A DNA stretch of 64,000 nucleotides from JALOLG01 sp963722415 (GCA_963722415.1 CAVRNI010000061.1:124001-188000); one strand, 5' to 3'; numbered from the stretch's first letter, positions 1 to 9,354 are shown. A program made the numbers and translations. Notes: a model not told the origin generated them from the sequence alone.

Positions 1-411
1 CTCCTCATCGCCGATGAGTCGGCACCCGTCACGTACGCCGCGGGTGCGACGCCGACCACGACGACCACGACGATCGTCTCGCCGACCACGACGGTCGCGG
101 CCGTCACATCGACCGCGACGACCACTCCGGTCACGACGAGCACGATCGCGGCTTCCGTCCCGACACCCGACCCGACGATCCCGGCACCGGCCGCCGACGC
201 CTTCTCCGACGGGTGGTTCCACGACCGCTCGGCGATCCCCCAGGTCGTGCTGTGGGCGTTGGTCGTGGCGGCCATCGCCATCGGCGCCCACGTGCTGCGC
301 CGGCTCGCCGGCCGCCGGCTCGTCGGCATCGCTGTCGGCATCGTCCCGTTCCTGATCGCGCTGTACTTCTTCTACGAGAACGTCAACCGCCTCCTCCCCC
401 CGAGCCTTTGA
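1..411 (+). CDS. C-terminal fragment of a membrane protein with Thr/Pro-rich stalk
   Basis: Frame 1 is open from the window edge to a TGA at 409-411. The visible 136 residues are a short start (LLIADESAPVTYA), a Thr/Pro/Val-rich low-complexity stalk of about 50 residues, then two hydrophobic segments separated by a short Arg-rich turn (LRRLAGRRL), ending near a short FYENVNRLL tail. This looks like the anchor of an exported or cell-surface protein. The first residues could be the last strand of a sortase-type beta barrel followed by a C-terminal anchor, but no catalytic motif lies inside the window, so this is only a guess. The better-scoring longer ORF in another frame is an Arg/Pro-rich shadow. 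Confidence 0.6.
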   Translation, partial: LLIADESAPVTYAAGATPTTTTTTIVSPTTTVAAVTSTATTTPVTTSTIAASVPTPDPTIPAPAADAFSDGWFHDRSAIPQVVLWALVVAAIAIGAHVLRRLAGRRLVGIAVGIVPFLIALYFFYENVNRLLPPSL

Positions 412-423
412 CGATGACCACGC

Positions 424-687
424 ATGACCACGCCTGACACCGACCCCGTGCGCGCCCGCCGGGCACAGATCGCGAAGTGGACGCTGCTCGCCAACCGCCT
501 CGGCTATCTCGCTCTCGCGCTGGCCGTCGTCCTGTTCGTGATCGCGTTCATGGTGGGTTTCTCCTCGCCGATGGCGACCTTGGTGGTCGCCGCGATGATC
601 GTGTCGTTCGTGCTCCTGGTGCCCTCGATCATCCTCGGCTACGCGGTCAAAGCGGCCGAACGGGACGATCTCCAGCACGGGCACTGA
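424..687 (+). CDS. Small two-helix membrane protein
   Basis: Encodes 87 residues beginning MTTPDTDPVRARRAQ. A basic N-terminus is followed by two transmembrane helices (about residues 24-47 and 52-75) and a short charged tail ending DDLQHGH. It starts 12 nt after the preceding gene stops and ends 25 nt before the TetR-family gene, so it may be co-transcribed with the upstream membrane protein. Small proteins of this shape are common in actinobacteria beside wall or export genes. I do not recognise a family and assign no function. Confidence 0.65.
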   Translation: MTTPDTDPVRARRAQIAKWTLLANRLGYLALALAVVLFVIAFMVGFSSPMATLVVAAMIVSFVLLVPSIILGYAVKAAERDDLQHGH

Positions 688-694
688 ACTCGGA

Positions 695-712
695 GGTTAC
701 CCTCTGGTAACC
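695..712. promoter_or_regulatory. Perfect TetR-type operator abutting the TetR start codon
   Basis: GGTTACC-CTCT-GGTAACC is a perfect 7-4-7 inverted repeat ending one base before the ATG at 713. A TACCCT hexamer at 698-703 lies inside it, 9 nt before the ATG, as expected for a leaderless -10 element. The site is therefore placed for autorepression. Almost the same palindrome occurs at 48047-48064. Confidence 0.8.
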
Positions 713-1321
713 ATGTCCACGTCCCGCGCCCCCAGCCCCCGACTGTCCGCGACCGCGCGCCGGGAACAGATCCTCGACGTCGCACTCGAGGTGTTCGGCC
801 GCGCCGGCTTCCACGGTGCTTCGATGAACGACGTCGCCGACGCCGCCGGTGTCACGAAACCCGTGCTGTACCAGCACTTCGACTCCAAGCGCGAGCTGTA
901 CCGGGCACTGCTCGAAGAGGTCGGCAACCGGTTGCTCTCGGCGATCGCCAAGGCCACCGCCGACGCACCGGACGGTCGTTCACAGACCCAGCGCGGCTTC
1001 CAGGCCTACTTCCGCTGGGTCGCCGAGGACCACGACGAGTTCAAGCTGTTGTACGGCGGCGGCACCCGCCGCGACGACGAGTTCCGCAGCGCGATCCGCC
1101 ACGTCACCGCCGAAGCGGCCGATGCGATCGCGCCCCTGATCGCGGTCGACATCGATCCGGAGCACCGGCGCACCATCGCCCACGCGCTCGTCGGTCTCGC
1201 CGAGGGCGCCAGCCGGCGGCTCGTCGAGCGCGGCGAGAACTTCGACCCCGACGAGATCGCCCGCCAGGTGAGCGACCTCGCCTGGGCAGGCCTGCGCGCC
1301 GTGCATCCTCTGTCTGATTGA
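713..1321 (+). CDS. TetR/AcrR-family transcriptional regulator
   Basis: A 202-residue regulator. Residues 15-60 are the TetR helix-turn-helix (REQILDVALEVF, then GASMNDVADAAGVTKPVLYQHF, written here in part), and the rest is an all-helical ligand-binding domain ending ...GLRAVHPLSD. The length is typical of the family. The gene probably has a leaderless transcript: the start codon touches an 18-bp perfect operator containing the likely -10. Because the same operator sits on the promoter of the acyl-CoA dehydrogenase at 46.8-48.0 kb, and a thiolase operon lies just downstream, I infer that it senses an acyl-CoA or a related lipid metabolite. The ligand itself is not visible from the sequence. 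Confidence 0.9.
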   Translation: MSTSRAPSPRLSATARREQILDVALEVFGRAGFHGASMNDVADAAGVTKPVLYQHFDSKRELYRALLEEVGNRLLSAIAKATADAPDGRSQTQRGFQAYFRWVAEDHDEFKLLYGGGTRRDDEFRSAIRHVTAEAADAIAPLIAVDIDPEHRRTIAHALVGLAEGASRRLVERGENFDPDEIARQVSDLAWAGLRAVHPLSD

Positions 1322-1331
1322 GCCGGCTCAA

Positions 1332-1901
1332 TCAGACACGGATCATGCCCCACATCTGGGGTCCGTCTCCCGGGACGTCCCACTCGCTGCGGACCTCGAA
1401 TCCGTGGTGCATGTAGTACGCCACGTTCGCCGGGGTCTCCGTCTCGAGATAGCACGGCAGGCCGTCCGCTTCGGCGCGCTCGAACATCACGTTCATCAGC
1501 GCCGTACCGAGCCCTTGGCGTTGCCAGTCGGGATGGGTGGCGAGGAGGTTCAGGTACCAGTGCGGCTCGGGCGGTGTGTTGGCCACCATCACCCCGCGCA
1601 GCGCGTCGAACCGCGCCAACCGCCAGGAGGGATGCTCGGGGATCGGTCCGACGTCGACGTCGACCTCGGGTCGACCGGGCGGCACCCACGCCGCGACGGC
1701 GACCGCGTCGTCGGTCGTCCACGTGTGCCCGTGGGCGAGCCAGCGAATCATCGGGATCCGGAACACTCCGCCCCGGTCACCCTCGTACTCCTCGTCGTCG
1801 GGATACAGCCAGCGCAGGACCGGATCGGCGGAGAACGCCCGCATCGCCGTCAAGCACAGGCGAGGCATCTCGGACGCGGTCGCCCGATGCGGAGCGGGCA
1901 T
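1332..1901 (-). CDS. GNAT-family N-acetyltransferase
   Basis: About 189 residues. The C-terminal half carries the acetyl-CoA-binding signature of GNAT enzymes: LLATHPDWQRQGLGTALM, with the Q/RxxGxG/A pyrophosphate-binding loop, followed by CYLETETPANVAYYMHHGF, which is the usual substrate and acetyl-CoA side strand. The open frame reaches a TTG at 1940 that overlaps the thiolase stop. I chose the ATG at 1901 (GTG at 1904 is equivalent), which leaves 25 nt after the thiolase. It is the last gene of the SDR, cysteine-synthase-like, thiolase, GNAT operon. The substrate is unknown. Confidence 0.85.
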   Translation of the reverse strand: MPAPHRATASEMPRLCLTAMRAFSADPVLRWLYPDDEEYEGDRGGVFRIPMIRWLAHGHTWTTDDAVAVAAWVPPGRPEVDVDVGPIPEHPSWRLARFDALRGVMVANTPPEPHWYLNLLATHPDWQRQGLGTALMNVMFERAEADGLPCYLETETPANVAYYMHHGFEVRSEWDVPGDGPQMWGMIRV

Positions 1902-1926
1902 CACGCGCTCACAGACGTTCGATGCC

Positions 1927-3075
1927 TCATAGCCGTTCAATGATGGTGACGTTGGCCTGCCCGCCGCCTTCGCACATCGTCTGCAGCCCGTAGCGGCCGC
2001 CGGTGCGCTCGAGCTCGTGCAGGAGCGTCGTCATCAACCGGGCACCGGTGGCGCCGAGCGGGTGGCCGAGCGCGATCGCACCACCGTTGACGTTGACCTG
2101 CTCGCGATCGAAGTCGGTCTCGCGGAGCCAGGCGAGCACCACCGATGCGAACGCCTCGTTGATCTCGACGAGGTCGATGTCGCTCGCCGACATCCCCGTC
2201 TTGGCGAGCGCCCGCTGGGTGGCCGGGATCGGGGCCGACAGCATCATGATCGGATCGTCGGCGAACACCGACATGTGATGGATCCGGGCCCGCGGCGTGA
2301 GTCCGTGGCGCTCGACGGCGGCCTCGTTGGCGATCAGCATCGCCGCCGATCCGTCGGAGATCTGGCTGGCGACCGCCGCGGTGAGTCGCCCGCCCTCGGT
2401 CAGCGTCTTGAGCGAGCGGATCTTCTCCCAGTTCGGCTCGCGCGGTCCCTCGTCGAAGTCGAGACCCTCGAGTGGGGCGATCTCGGCCTCGAAGCGACCC
2501 TCGGCGCGGGCGCGGATGGCGCGCTCGTGGGAGCTCACGGCGAACTCCTCCATCTCCTCGCGCGAGATGTCCCACTTCTCGGCCATCGCCTCGGCGCCGA
2601 CGAACTGGCTGACCTCGCCCGTGCCGTAGCGGGTCGTCCACCGTGGCGAGCCGCTGTACGGGTCGTCGAAGCCGAGCGCCTTGCCGGCGTCGGCGGCCGA
2701 CATGATCGGCACCATGCTCATGTTCTGCACGCCGCCGGCGACGACGAGGTCCATCGTCCCCGACATCACGGCCTGGGCGGCGAACTGCACGGCCTGCTGG
2801 GCGGAGCCGCACTGTCGGTCGATCGTCACGCCGGGGACGTGTTGCGGCAGTCCGGCCGCGAGCCAGCACGTCCTGGCGATGCAGCCCGCCTGCGGCCCGA
2901 CCGAGTCGACGTTGCCGAACACGACGTCGTCGACCGCGTTCGGGTCGACGCCTGTGCGTTCGATGAGCGCCGCGATGCTGTGGGCGCCGAGGTCGGCGGG
3001 ATGGACGGCGGAGAGACTCCCGCCGCGGCGGCCGACCGGTGAGCGGACGGCATCGACGATGAACGCTTCAGGCAT
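1927..3075 (-). CDS. Acetyl-CoA acetyltransferase (thiolase family)
   Basis: A full-length 382-residue thiolase. The nucleophile is Cys89 in DRQCGSAQQA, the acid/base His is at about 338 in GHPLGATGAR, and the second Cys is at about 368 in MCEGGGQAN. This is the complete catalytic set of the family, which either cleaves 3-ketoacyl-CoA or condenses acyl-CoAs. It starts 20 nt after the cysteine-synthase-like gene and is followed closely by a GNAT gene, so it sits mid-operon. Degradative and biosynthetic members cannot be told apart here. The SDR at the head of the operon and the TetR gene nearby suggest fatty-acid or ketoacid catabolism. Confidence 0.93.
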   Translation of the reverse strand: MPEAFIVDAVRSPVGRRGGSLSAVHPADLGAHSIAALIERTGVDPNAVDDVVFGNVDSVGPQAGCIARTCWLAAGLPQHVPGVTIDRQCGSAQQAVQFAAQAVMSGTMDLVVAGGVQNMSMVPIMSAADAGKALGFDDPYSGSPRWTTRYGTGEVSQFVGAEAMAEKWDISREEMEEFAVSSHERAIRARAEGRFEAEIAPLEGLDFDEGPREPNWEKIRSLKTLTEGGRLTAAVASQISDGSAAMLIANEAAVERHGLTPRARIHHMSVFADDPIMMLSAPIPATQRALAKTGMSASDIDLVEINEAFASVVLAWLRETDFDREQVNVNGGAIALGHPLGATGARLMTTLLHELERTGGRYGLQTMCEGGGQANVTIIERL

Positions 3076-3095
3076 GACCCCGAACGTACCCGCCG

Positions 3096-4026
3096 TCAGC
3101 TGTACAGGTCGCCCCCGAGGTACTTGAGCCCGGAGTCGGGCTGGATGGTGACGACCCGCGATCCGGCCCCGAGCTCACGGGCGAGGCGCAGCGCGGCCAC
3201 GAGGTTGGCGCCACCGGATGGTCCCGTCCAGATGCCGTCCTCCGTCGAAGCTCGTCGGGCCATCGCGAACGCGTCGGCGGTCGACACTCTTTCGACGCGG
3301 TCGTAGGTGTCGGGCGTGAGGTGCGGCGGGATGAACCCGACGCCACCACCCTCGATGCGATGGGTGCCCGCCGGCTCACCGGAGATCACCGCCGACTCGG
3401 CCGGCTCGACGGCGACGCGCGCAACGTCGCTCCACTGCGAGCGCAGCACCTCCCCGACACCGACGAAGCACCCACCGACGCCGACGTACGAGCACCAGCT
3501 CGCGATCGGCTGGTCAGGAAGTTGCTCGAGGATCTCGGTGCCGATCTCGCGGTAGCCGTCGAGCGCGTCGCGGTTGTTGAACTGGTCGGTGGCGTACGCC
3601 GCCGGTCTCGCCGACGATCTCCTTGGCACGATCCATCATCTGCCCGATCAAGCCCGGGTGGATCCCCTGCGGGCTGTCGATGATCTCGAGCACGGCGCCG
3701 AAGGCCGCCATCGTCCGCAACTTCTCGACCGCGAACGCGTTCGAGCTGACGATGCGCAACGGATACCCCTTGACCGCGCACACGAACGCCAACGAGCTCC
3801 CGGTCGAGCCACCCGTGTACTCGACCACGGTCTGGCCGGGCTGGAGCGCGCCCCGACGCTCGGCGCCTTCGATCATCGCCAGCGCCATCCGGTCCTTGTA
3901 CGAGCCGGTCGGGTTGGCGGCTTCGAGCTTCACCCACACCTCGGCGTCGTCGGGGCCGACGAGCGCGTTGAGTCGCACCAGCGGTGTGTGACCGATCCCG
4001 CTGAGCGCCCCCGGCCGGTCGTGCAT
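3096..4026 (-). CDS. Cysteine synthase-like PLP enzyme (frameshifted near 3600)
   Basis: A fold-type II PLP enzyme, read in two frames. The first part begins MHDRPGALSGIGHTPLVRL and has the PLP lysine in NPTGSYKDR and the substrate loop EYTGGSTGSS. The second continues ATDQFNNRDALDGY and ends after the phosphate-binding and C-terminal region (GPSGGANLVAAL). The two join around 3596-3604 if one base is restored in GGCGGCGTAC. The start at 4026 overlaps the SDR stop (TGATG), so translation is coupled. Joined length is about 309 residues, normal for cysteine synthase or cystathionine beta-synthase cores. The true substrate is uncertain because the neighbours are not sulfur genes. Confidence 0.85.
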
Positions 4027-4838
4027 CAGACGGTGGGCCGGTGGTCGCGCCGGCGGGCCATGACCTCGGAGCCGGCGAGTGCGCGCGCCTCCGTGGAACC
4101 GGCGACGAGCCACGCGATCGTCGCCGCCGCGAAGTCGGGGACATCAGCGGCCAGTTCCCAGTTCGAGGGATCGGCGGGCGGGGGGTGCACGTCGCTCAGC
4201 ACCCGCCCGGGGTTGACGTTGTAGCAGCGCACGCCGGCGCCGCCGACTTCGGCGTGGAGCACCCCGATGATCCGGTGCGCGGCAGCTCTCCCCATCGCCG
4301 TTCCGACGCCCCACGCGCCGGGCTCGGTGGGATCCTGCGTGGCGCTGACCGACGTGAGGTGCACCACGACGCCATCGCCGCGCTCGACCATCGGCGGGAT
4401 CAACCGCTGGAAGAGGACGAGCGGGTGGAGCGCGTTGGCCTTCAGGATGCGATCGACGAGATCCATCGGGACACCCATCGCCGCGTCGTCGAGTCCGGGA
4501 CCCTGGTAGCGGGCGCTGCTCACGACGACGTCGACGCGACCGAAGGCGGCAAGGGCCAGATCGGCGGCCCGCTCGACCGACGTGCGGTCGATGAGATCCA
4601 TCTCGACCGTGACCACGCCGGCCCCGAGCGCCCGGCAACGCTCGGCGGTGGCGCCGAGCGAACCGACCTGTTGCATGCCGGCCGCCGGATCGTCGAGGCG
4701 GGTCCCGAGATAGGTCGACGACCCGTCGGTCGCCCGCGCCGTGATCACCAGGTCGAGGCCGTCTGCCGCGAGCGCGACGGCGGTCGCCTCACCGATGCCT
4801 CGGCTGGCGCCCGTGACCAGTGCGACGCCTCGGCTCAC
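4026..4838 (-). CDS. Short-chain dehydrogenase/reductase
   Basis: A 270-residue Rossmann-fold oxidoreductase. The cofactor motif TGASRGIG is at residues 9-16. The typical NNAG is replaced by SSARYQG and the YxxxK position reads MGRAAAHR, so the usual catalytic Tyr and Lys are not evident and activity is uncertain. The start is GTG at 4838 (a further GTG lies at 4847); a much longer open frame upstream is antisense to the next gene. It heads the operon with the cysteine-synthase-like enzyme and thiolase. It is divergent from the NTF2-like gene with only about 20-30 nt between starts, so the promoters must overlap. Confidence 0.82.
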   Translation of the reverse strand: MSRGVALVTGASRGIGEATAVALAADGLDLVITARATDGSSTYLGTRLDDPAAGMQQVGSLGATAERCRALGAGVVTVEMDLIDRTSVERAADLALAAFGRVDVVVSSARYQGPGLDDAAMGVPMDLVDRILKANALHPLVLFQRLIPPMVERGDGVVVHLTSVSATQDPTEPGAWGVGTAMGRAAAHRIIGVLHAEVGGAGVRCYNVNPGRVLSDVHPPPADPSNWELAADVPDFAAATIAWLVAGSTEARALAGSEVMARRRDHRPTV

Positions 4839-4868
4839 GCGTTGCACTGTAGGGCGTACGGTCGTGTG

Positions 4869-5466
4869 ATGGAGCAGGGCGATGACCGCGAGCAGATCCG
4901 CCGGCTGATCGAAGACTGGGTGATCTGGCGCGACACGGGTGACTGGGACCGTTTCCTCACGTTGTGGCATCCCGAGGGCAGGATGATGGCGACGTGGTTC
5001 CAGGGCACCGCCGCCGAGTTCGCGGCGATCAGCCGCTCGGGCTTCGAGCGCGGCGTCCGCATCCTCCACGTCCTCGGCGGCACCTCGGTCGACGTCGAGG
5101 GCGATCGGGCGATCGCCCAGACGCGAATGGCGATCCACCAGCGCGCCGACGTCGAAGGAGTGGCCTGCGACGTCGTGTGCACCGGCCGGTTCTACGACTT
5201 CCTCGAACGCCGCGAGTCGCGCTGGGGGTTGGTGCTCCGCCAGCCGATCTACGAGAAGGACCGCCTCGACCCGATCGATCCGGCTGCGCACCTCGTGCTC
5301 GACGCCCAACTGCTCGAGCGATTCCCCGAGGGCTACCGGCACCTCGCCTACCTGCAGACCCGCATCGGCTACGACGTGAAGACGGGACATGCCCGGCATC
5401 ACCGGGCCGGAGCTCGACGGGCTCTACCGGCGCGGCGCGAGATGGCTCGCCGGCGGCGAGATCTGA
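4869..5466 (+). CDS. SnoaL/NTF2-like protein (frameshifted near 5387)
   Basis: Starts MEQGDDREQIRRLIEDW, the usual first helix of the SnoaL-like/NTF2 cone fold, and continues through GDWDRFLTLWHPEG and strand-rich segments. It keeps frame to YDVKTG. Removing one base from GGACATG then gives MPGITGPELDGLYRRGARWL and a stop at 5464-5466, a sensible end 16 nt before the convergent YceI-like gene. About 198 residues. Family members are small-molecule isomerases, hydrolases or dehydratases, or SDR-associated helpers. The divergent SDR is a plausible partner, but nothing shows the reaction. Confidence 0.8.
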
Positions 5467-5482
5467 GGATCAGCCAATCCGA

Positions 5483-6331
5483 TCAGATCGTGAAGAACAG
5501 CTGCAGCTCGATGACCCCGTGGTCGTCGGCCGACACGACGATCGGCGCGTCGGGGACGCTGACGCCGTAGTCGGCGAACACGACGTCGACCGATCCGACG
5601 ACGACCACGACACCGTCGACGAGTTGCGCCTCGAGCGGGATCTCGACCGGGAGCGTCGTGCCGTGAATCGTGAGATCACCGATCGCGGTGACCGCCACCG
5701 CCTCGCCACTGGCGGCCGCGTCACCCAACTCGATCGGCTGTGTGAGCTCGAACGTCGCGACGGGGAACTCGTCGGTGCCGAGCGCGCGGCGGGCGTTGTC
5801 GTCGCGCCGGCTGTCGTTGGTGGTGATCGCGTCCATGTTCGCCTCCACCGAGACGGCGGTGACGGTGGTGCCGTCGATCGTCATCGTTCCCGAGACCTCG
5901 GGGGTGCGACCGACGGCGGTCGTCGAGCCGATCCCGTTCAGCTCCTCTTGGAGGCGGAAACCGACGAACGTGCCGGTCGAGTCCTCGAAGCTGAACGTCC
6001 CGATCGATGTGTCGACCGTCCATGTCCCGGAGATGGCGGTGTCGGTCGCACCCGCTGTGGCCGTTGCGGCCGTCGTCGGATCCACCGCGGCATCGGTCGC
6101 GTCCGGTGCGGCGGTCACGGCCGGCTGCGTCTCGGCGCTGGGCACGGTGTCCTCGGCGATCGCCGCGGTGGCGGCGTCGAGCGTGACCTGAGGCGGAGCG
6201 TCGTCCTTGAAGAACCACCAGATGCCGAGACCAGCCAGCACCGCCAGCACCACCACGCCGCCGGCGATCCACTTCACCAACCGACGACGCCGGCCGGTGG
6301 AGCGACGTGGCGGTTCTACTGGGATGTCCAT
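5483..6331 (-). CDS. Membrane-anchored YceI-like protein
   Basis: The N-terminus is basic and proline-rich, followed by one membrane helix (about residues 20-40, VKWIAGGVVVLAVLAGLGIWWFF), abbreviated here to its core GGVVVLAVLAGLGIW. A Thr/Ala-rich spacer follows, then a YceI-type lipocalin-like domain from ISGTWTVDTSIGTFSF through FPVATFELT to DYGVSVPDAP. YceI proteins bind polyprenoid or other lipids outside the cytoplasmic membrane. A GTG at 6361 overlaps the protease stop (GTGA) and is an alternative start. ATG 6331 has an AGGA upstream. The gene follows the HtrA-type protease and is probably co-transcribed with it. Confidence 0.85.
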   Translation of the reverse strand: MDIPVEPPRRSTGRRRRLVKWIAGGVVVLAVLAGLGIWWFFKDDAPPQVTLDAATAAIAEDTVPSAETQPAVTAAPDATDAAVDPTTAATATAGATDTAISGTWTVDTSIGTFSFEDSTGTFVGFRLQEELNGIGSTTAVGRTPEVSGTMTIDGTTVTAVSVEANMDAITTNDSRRDDNARRALGTDEFPVATFELTQPIELGDAAASGEAVAVTAIGDLTIHGTTLPVEIPLEAQLVDGVVVVVGSVDVVFADYGVSVPDAPIVVSADDHGVIELQLFFTI

Positions 6332-6357
6332 GACGGGGGGTCCTGACAGTGAGCGGG

Positions 6358-7306
6358 TCACGGTGTCGCGCCGATCAGCGCAGCGGCAACATCGAGAGCC
6401 GTATCGATCGAGATGGCGAAGCCGATGTTAGAAGCGCTCACACCACCTCCGCTGGTCGCGACCGCCGAGTTGATGCCGATCACCTCACCGTCGTCGTTGA
6501 CCAGTGGACCGCCCGAGTTGCCGGAGCTGATCGCGGCGTCGGTCTGGATCAGATCGTCGAGCGTGCCCGCTTCGGTCTCGACGCTGCGGTCGAGTGCCGA
6601 CACGATGCCCTGCGTGACGGTCAGGCCACCCTCGAGCGCGAGCGCGTTGCCGATCGCGACGACCGAGTCGCCGACGGCGGCTTGCTCGGACGAAGCGAGT
6701 GACGCGGGCACGAGGCCCGACGTGTCGTCGACGTGGAGCACCGCGATGTCGTTCGCCGGATCGGTGCCGACGATCTCGGCCACAACGGTCGCGCCGGTGC
6801 CTGGGACCGTCACTTCCACCTCGCTCGCGCCGTCGACGACGTGGGCGTTGGTGACGATGTAGCCGTTGTCGAGCACGACGCCCGTACCCGCGCCGTTGGC
6901 CTCGGCTTCGAACGGCCCGCGCCGGTAGCTCACGGTCGTCTCGATCGAGACGACCGAGTCCGCCAGGCCGTCGACGATCTCGGCCACGCTCAACTCGTTC
7001 GGGGTGGCATCGACCCCGACGCTGTCGATCGCGACTGAGTCGGATCCTTGATCGGTGCCATGGTCGACGACGAGGCCGGCTCCGACCGCGCCCGGCGCCC
7101 ATCGACAACGCGGTCACCCCGAGCACGGCGGCACCGGTGCGGACCCAGCGCCGGCGGCCGGCAGGCGCCGGCTCTGGCGGCTGGGGCGGCTCGGGGGTGT
7201 CCATCCAGGGTGGACCCCAGGTGGAGGCGGTCGATGTGTCGGGCATGGCCGGCGGACCGGTCGGGGGCGGTTCGTGCGAGGGGTCGGCGTTCGTGGCGAA
7301 ATCCAT
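6358..7306 (-). CDS. HtrA/DegP-type S1C serine protease (frameshifted near 7095)
   Basis: The C-terminal frame has the whole protease core: His in TNAHVV, Asp in DPANDIAVLHV and Ser in SSGNSGGPL, in HtrA order. The N-terminal part lies in another frame: MDFATNADPS, a Pro-rich cytoplasmic segment and one membrane helix (RRWVRTGAAVLGVTALSM). The frames join around 7090-7100. No PDZ domain follows; the protein ends shortly after the catalytic domain (ALIGATP), at about 316 residues, so it is a short, PDZ-less, membrane-tethered form. Likely role: quality control of exported proteins. The stop overlaps the next gene's possible GTG start. Confidence 0.88.
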
Positions 7307-7346
7307 GACGCCGACGATGCGTCGCGTTGGTGTGAATCTCACGAGA

Positions 7347-7364
7347 ACCGGGTGAGAACCCGGT
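7347..7364. repeat. Inverted repeat between P450 and protease genes
   Basis: ACCGGGT-GAGA-ACCCGGT is a perfect 7-4-7 palindrome between the P450 stop (7379) and the protease start (7306). It could terminate the P450 transcript or act as an operator for the protease. There is no T-tract, so the role is open. Confidence 0.5.
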
Positions 7365-7378
7365 GGAACCCCTTGCGA

Positions 7379-8566
7379 TCAGGTGTGGACACGCACGTCG
7401 AGCCGGGCCAGCCCGTGGAGCGCGTTGTTGCGCCGCCAGCACGGCTCACCGGTCTCGAACCGCTCGACCCTCGCGGCAAGGGCGGCGATCACGGCGTGCC
7501 CTTCGAGCCGCGCCAGACCGGCTCCGACGCAATGGTGGATGCCGCGCCCGAAACTGAGGTGATCGACGGGGTTGCGGGTGACGTCGAAGCGATCCGGGGC
7601 GTCGTAGTGCCGCTCGTCGCGGTTGGCCGACCCGAACAGCACCGCGACGCGCGCTCCGCCGGCAACGTGATCTCGTCGAGCTCGACGGGGCTCGTCGCCA
7701 GCCGGGTGAACCGCTGGACCGGAGGTTCGATGCGCAGCACCTCGTTGAACGCCGACGGGATGAGCGAGCGGTCGGCCCGCACGAGCTCCCATTGGTCGGG
7801 ATGCCTCGCGAACAGCCACACGGCGGCCGAGAGGGCGTTCACCGTCGTGTCCATCCCCGCCCACGCGTAGGCGAGCATCAATCCCGGGCACGCCTCGGGC
7901 TCGATGTCGCCACGCTCACCGGCGGCGTAGATCTGGCTCCCCCATCGTTCCGGCACCAGCCGCTCCGGCGTCGCGAAGCCCGTGCAGTAGTCGAACAGCT
8001 CGCGGAAACCCACGACGCGAACTGCGCAACAGCTCGTTGTCGGGTCCGAACGAGTTGAACGCCGCGTCCGCCCGCTCGAGGAGGTGCTCGCGGCCTTCCT
8101 CCGGCAGCCCGACCAGATCGGCGACCACGCCGACGCTGTACGGCTGGGCGAGGTCGGCGACGGCGTCGAAGGATCCGCGCTCGACGAGGTCGGCGACCAG
8201 CGCTTCGGCCCTGGCGGTGATGGCGTGCTCGTGCGTCGTCAGGGCGCGTGGGACGAGTTGGGCGTTCAGCACCTTGCGGCGGGTGTCGTGGAGCGGCGGA
8301 TCGGTCGTGAGGATGCCGCGACCCGACCTGGCGTTCATCGCATCGTCCATACCGACACCCCGCGCCGACGTGAAGCGCTGCCAGTCCTGGATCACGGCCC
8401 GCACCTCGTCGTAGCGGGGCAGTGCGTACGCCGCGTACTTCGTCATCCAGACCACGGGGCCGAGCTCGCGCAGTTCTGCGTAGGCGGGGTACGGATCGAC
8501 CAACACGTCGTCGGCCCACAGGTCGACATCGGTCGACGGGCAGACCGATGACGCGGCGTCGATCAC
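7379..8566 (-). CDS. Cytochrome P450 (frameshifted near 8015 and 7665)
   Basis: Three consecutive frame segments make one P450. The N-terminal part runs VIDAASSVCPSTDVDLW to FNSFGPDNELL and includes TTDPPLHDTRRKVL, the C-helix region. The middle has the I-helix AWAGMDTTVNAL and an ExxR (EVLR). The C-terminal part has the heme loop FGRGIHHCVGAG with the proximal Cys. Joined length is about 395 residues, typical of soluble bacterial P450s. The GTG start at 8566 overlaps the HugZ-like stop (GTGA), so it is translationally coupled as the last gene of the iron/heme operon. Its substrate is unknown; a redox partner is not encoded nearby. Confidence 0.9.
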
Positions 8567-9354
8567 CCCGTCGAGCGTAGGCGCGCCCGTTGGGCGAGGT
8601 TCACGGTGGCGGTGCGGACGTCGCCGACGGTCACCGCCGGCTCGTCGAACGCGATCCGCGCTGTCCGGCCGCCGCCGGGTGTCGCGACCGAGAGCGTCAC
8701 GCCGTAGCGATCGACGCTCGCCGTGCGCGCCGATGTCGCGTCGGTGAGCCCGGCGAACGCCTTGGCGTACTCGAGCAGCACATCGGCGTGATCCTCGTCG
8801 AGGTGGGTGCGGATCGCCTCGGCGGACGGCGCGATCGGATCCGGGCTCGAGTTGGCGTACTCGTCGGCACCCACCCAACTCATGTGCCCGAACCCGCCCA
8901 CGTAGCGGACCGAGGACGGCTCGAGGTGCCACCACGAGAAGTCCGGGAACTCGACGTAGAACGCGGCACCGGGGTGGGCGGCGAGGTACAGGTCGCGGAT
9001 CTCCGTCGGAACGGAGCCCTCGAACGGTACGAGCGTGCCGACCAGCGTGACCCGTGCCGCGGCGAGCGGATCGTCCCCGTCGGGCACGTGCGTCGCGACG
9101 AGCAAGCTCGCCCGCGGGTCGCGGGTGGCGTTGATCGTGTGCTCAGCCAGCGCCGAGATGCACACGACCGGCTGTCCGACGGCGTCGTCGACGTACGACA
9201 CGACGCTGCCGAACGGGAACCCGTCGGCGGTGAGCGTCGCCAGTTGGCCGCGCCGTTGCGAGGCGACGAGCGTGCGTGCGTACTCGGCATCGCGCGGAAA
9301 CGACGAGACATCTCCGGCGATTGCCGGGCCCCCTTCAGAATGCGGATCGCTCAT
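8563..9354 (-). CDS. HugZ-like heme oxygenase (FMN-barrel fold with DUF2470)
   Basis: 263 residues. Residues 20-150 form a pyridoxamine-oxidase-like split barrel (SQRRGQLATL, FGSVVSYVDD, PRASLLVATH). The C-terminal 80 residues form a DUF2470-type domain starting SAEAIRTHLDEDHADVL. This two-domain arrangement is that of HugZ/HutZ proteins, which degrade heme to release iron. The start at 9354 (MSDPHSEGG) overlaps the previous stop by ATGA. Position behind two iron/heme-type substrate-binding proteins and an iron-box-like site supports a heme-iron role. Some family members have unrelated oxidoreductase functions. Confidence 0.82.
   Translation of the reverse strand: MSDPHSEGGPAIAGDVSSFPRDAEYARTLVASQRRGQLATLTADGFPFGSVVSYVDDAVGQPVVCISALAEHTINATRDPRASLLVATHVPDGDDPLAAARVTLVGTLVPFEGSVPTEIRDLYLAAHPGAAFYVEFPDFSWWHLEPSSVRYVGGFGHMSWVGADEYANSSPDPIAPSAEAIRTHLDEDHADVLLEYAKAFAGLTDATSARTASVDRYGVTLSVATPGGGRTARIAFDEPAVTVGDVRTATVNLAQRARLRSTG

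Noticed and set aside
4964..6346. 460-residue plus-strand ORF opposite the YceI-like gene
   Set aside because: Arg/Asp-rich shadow; the minus strand gives a clear YceI domain with membrane anchor.
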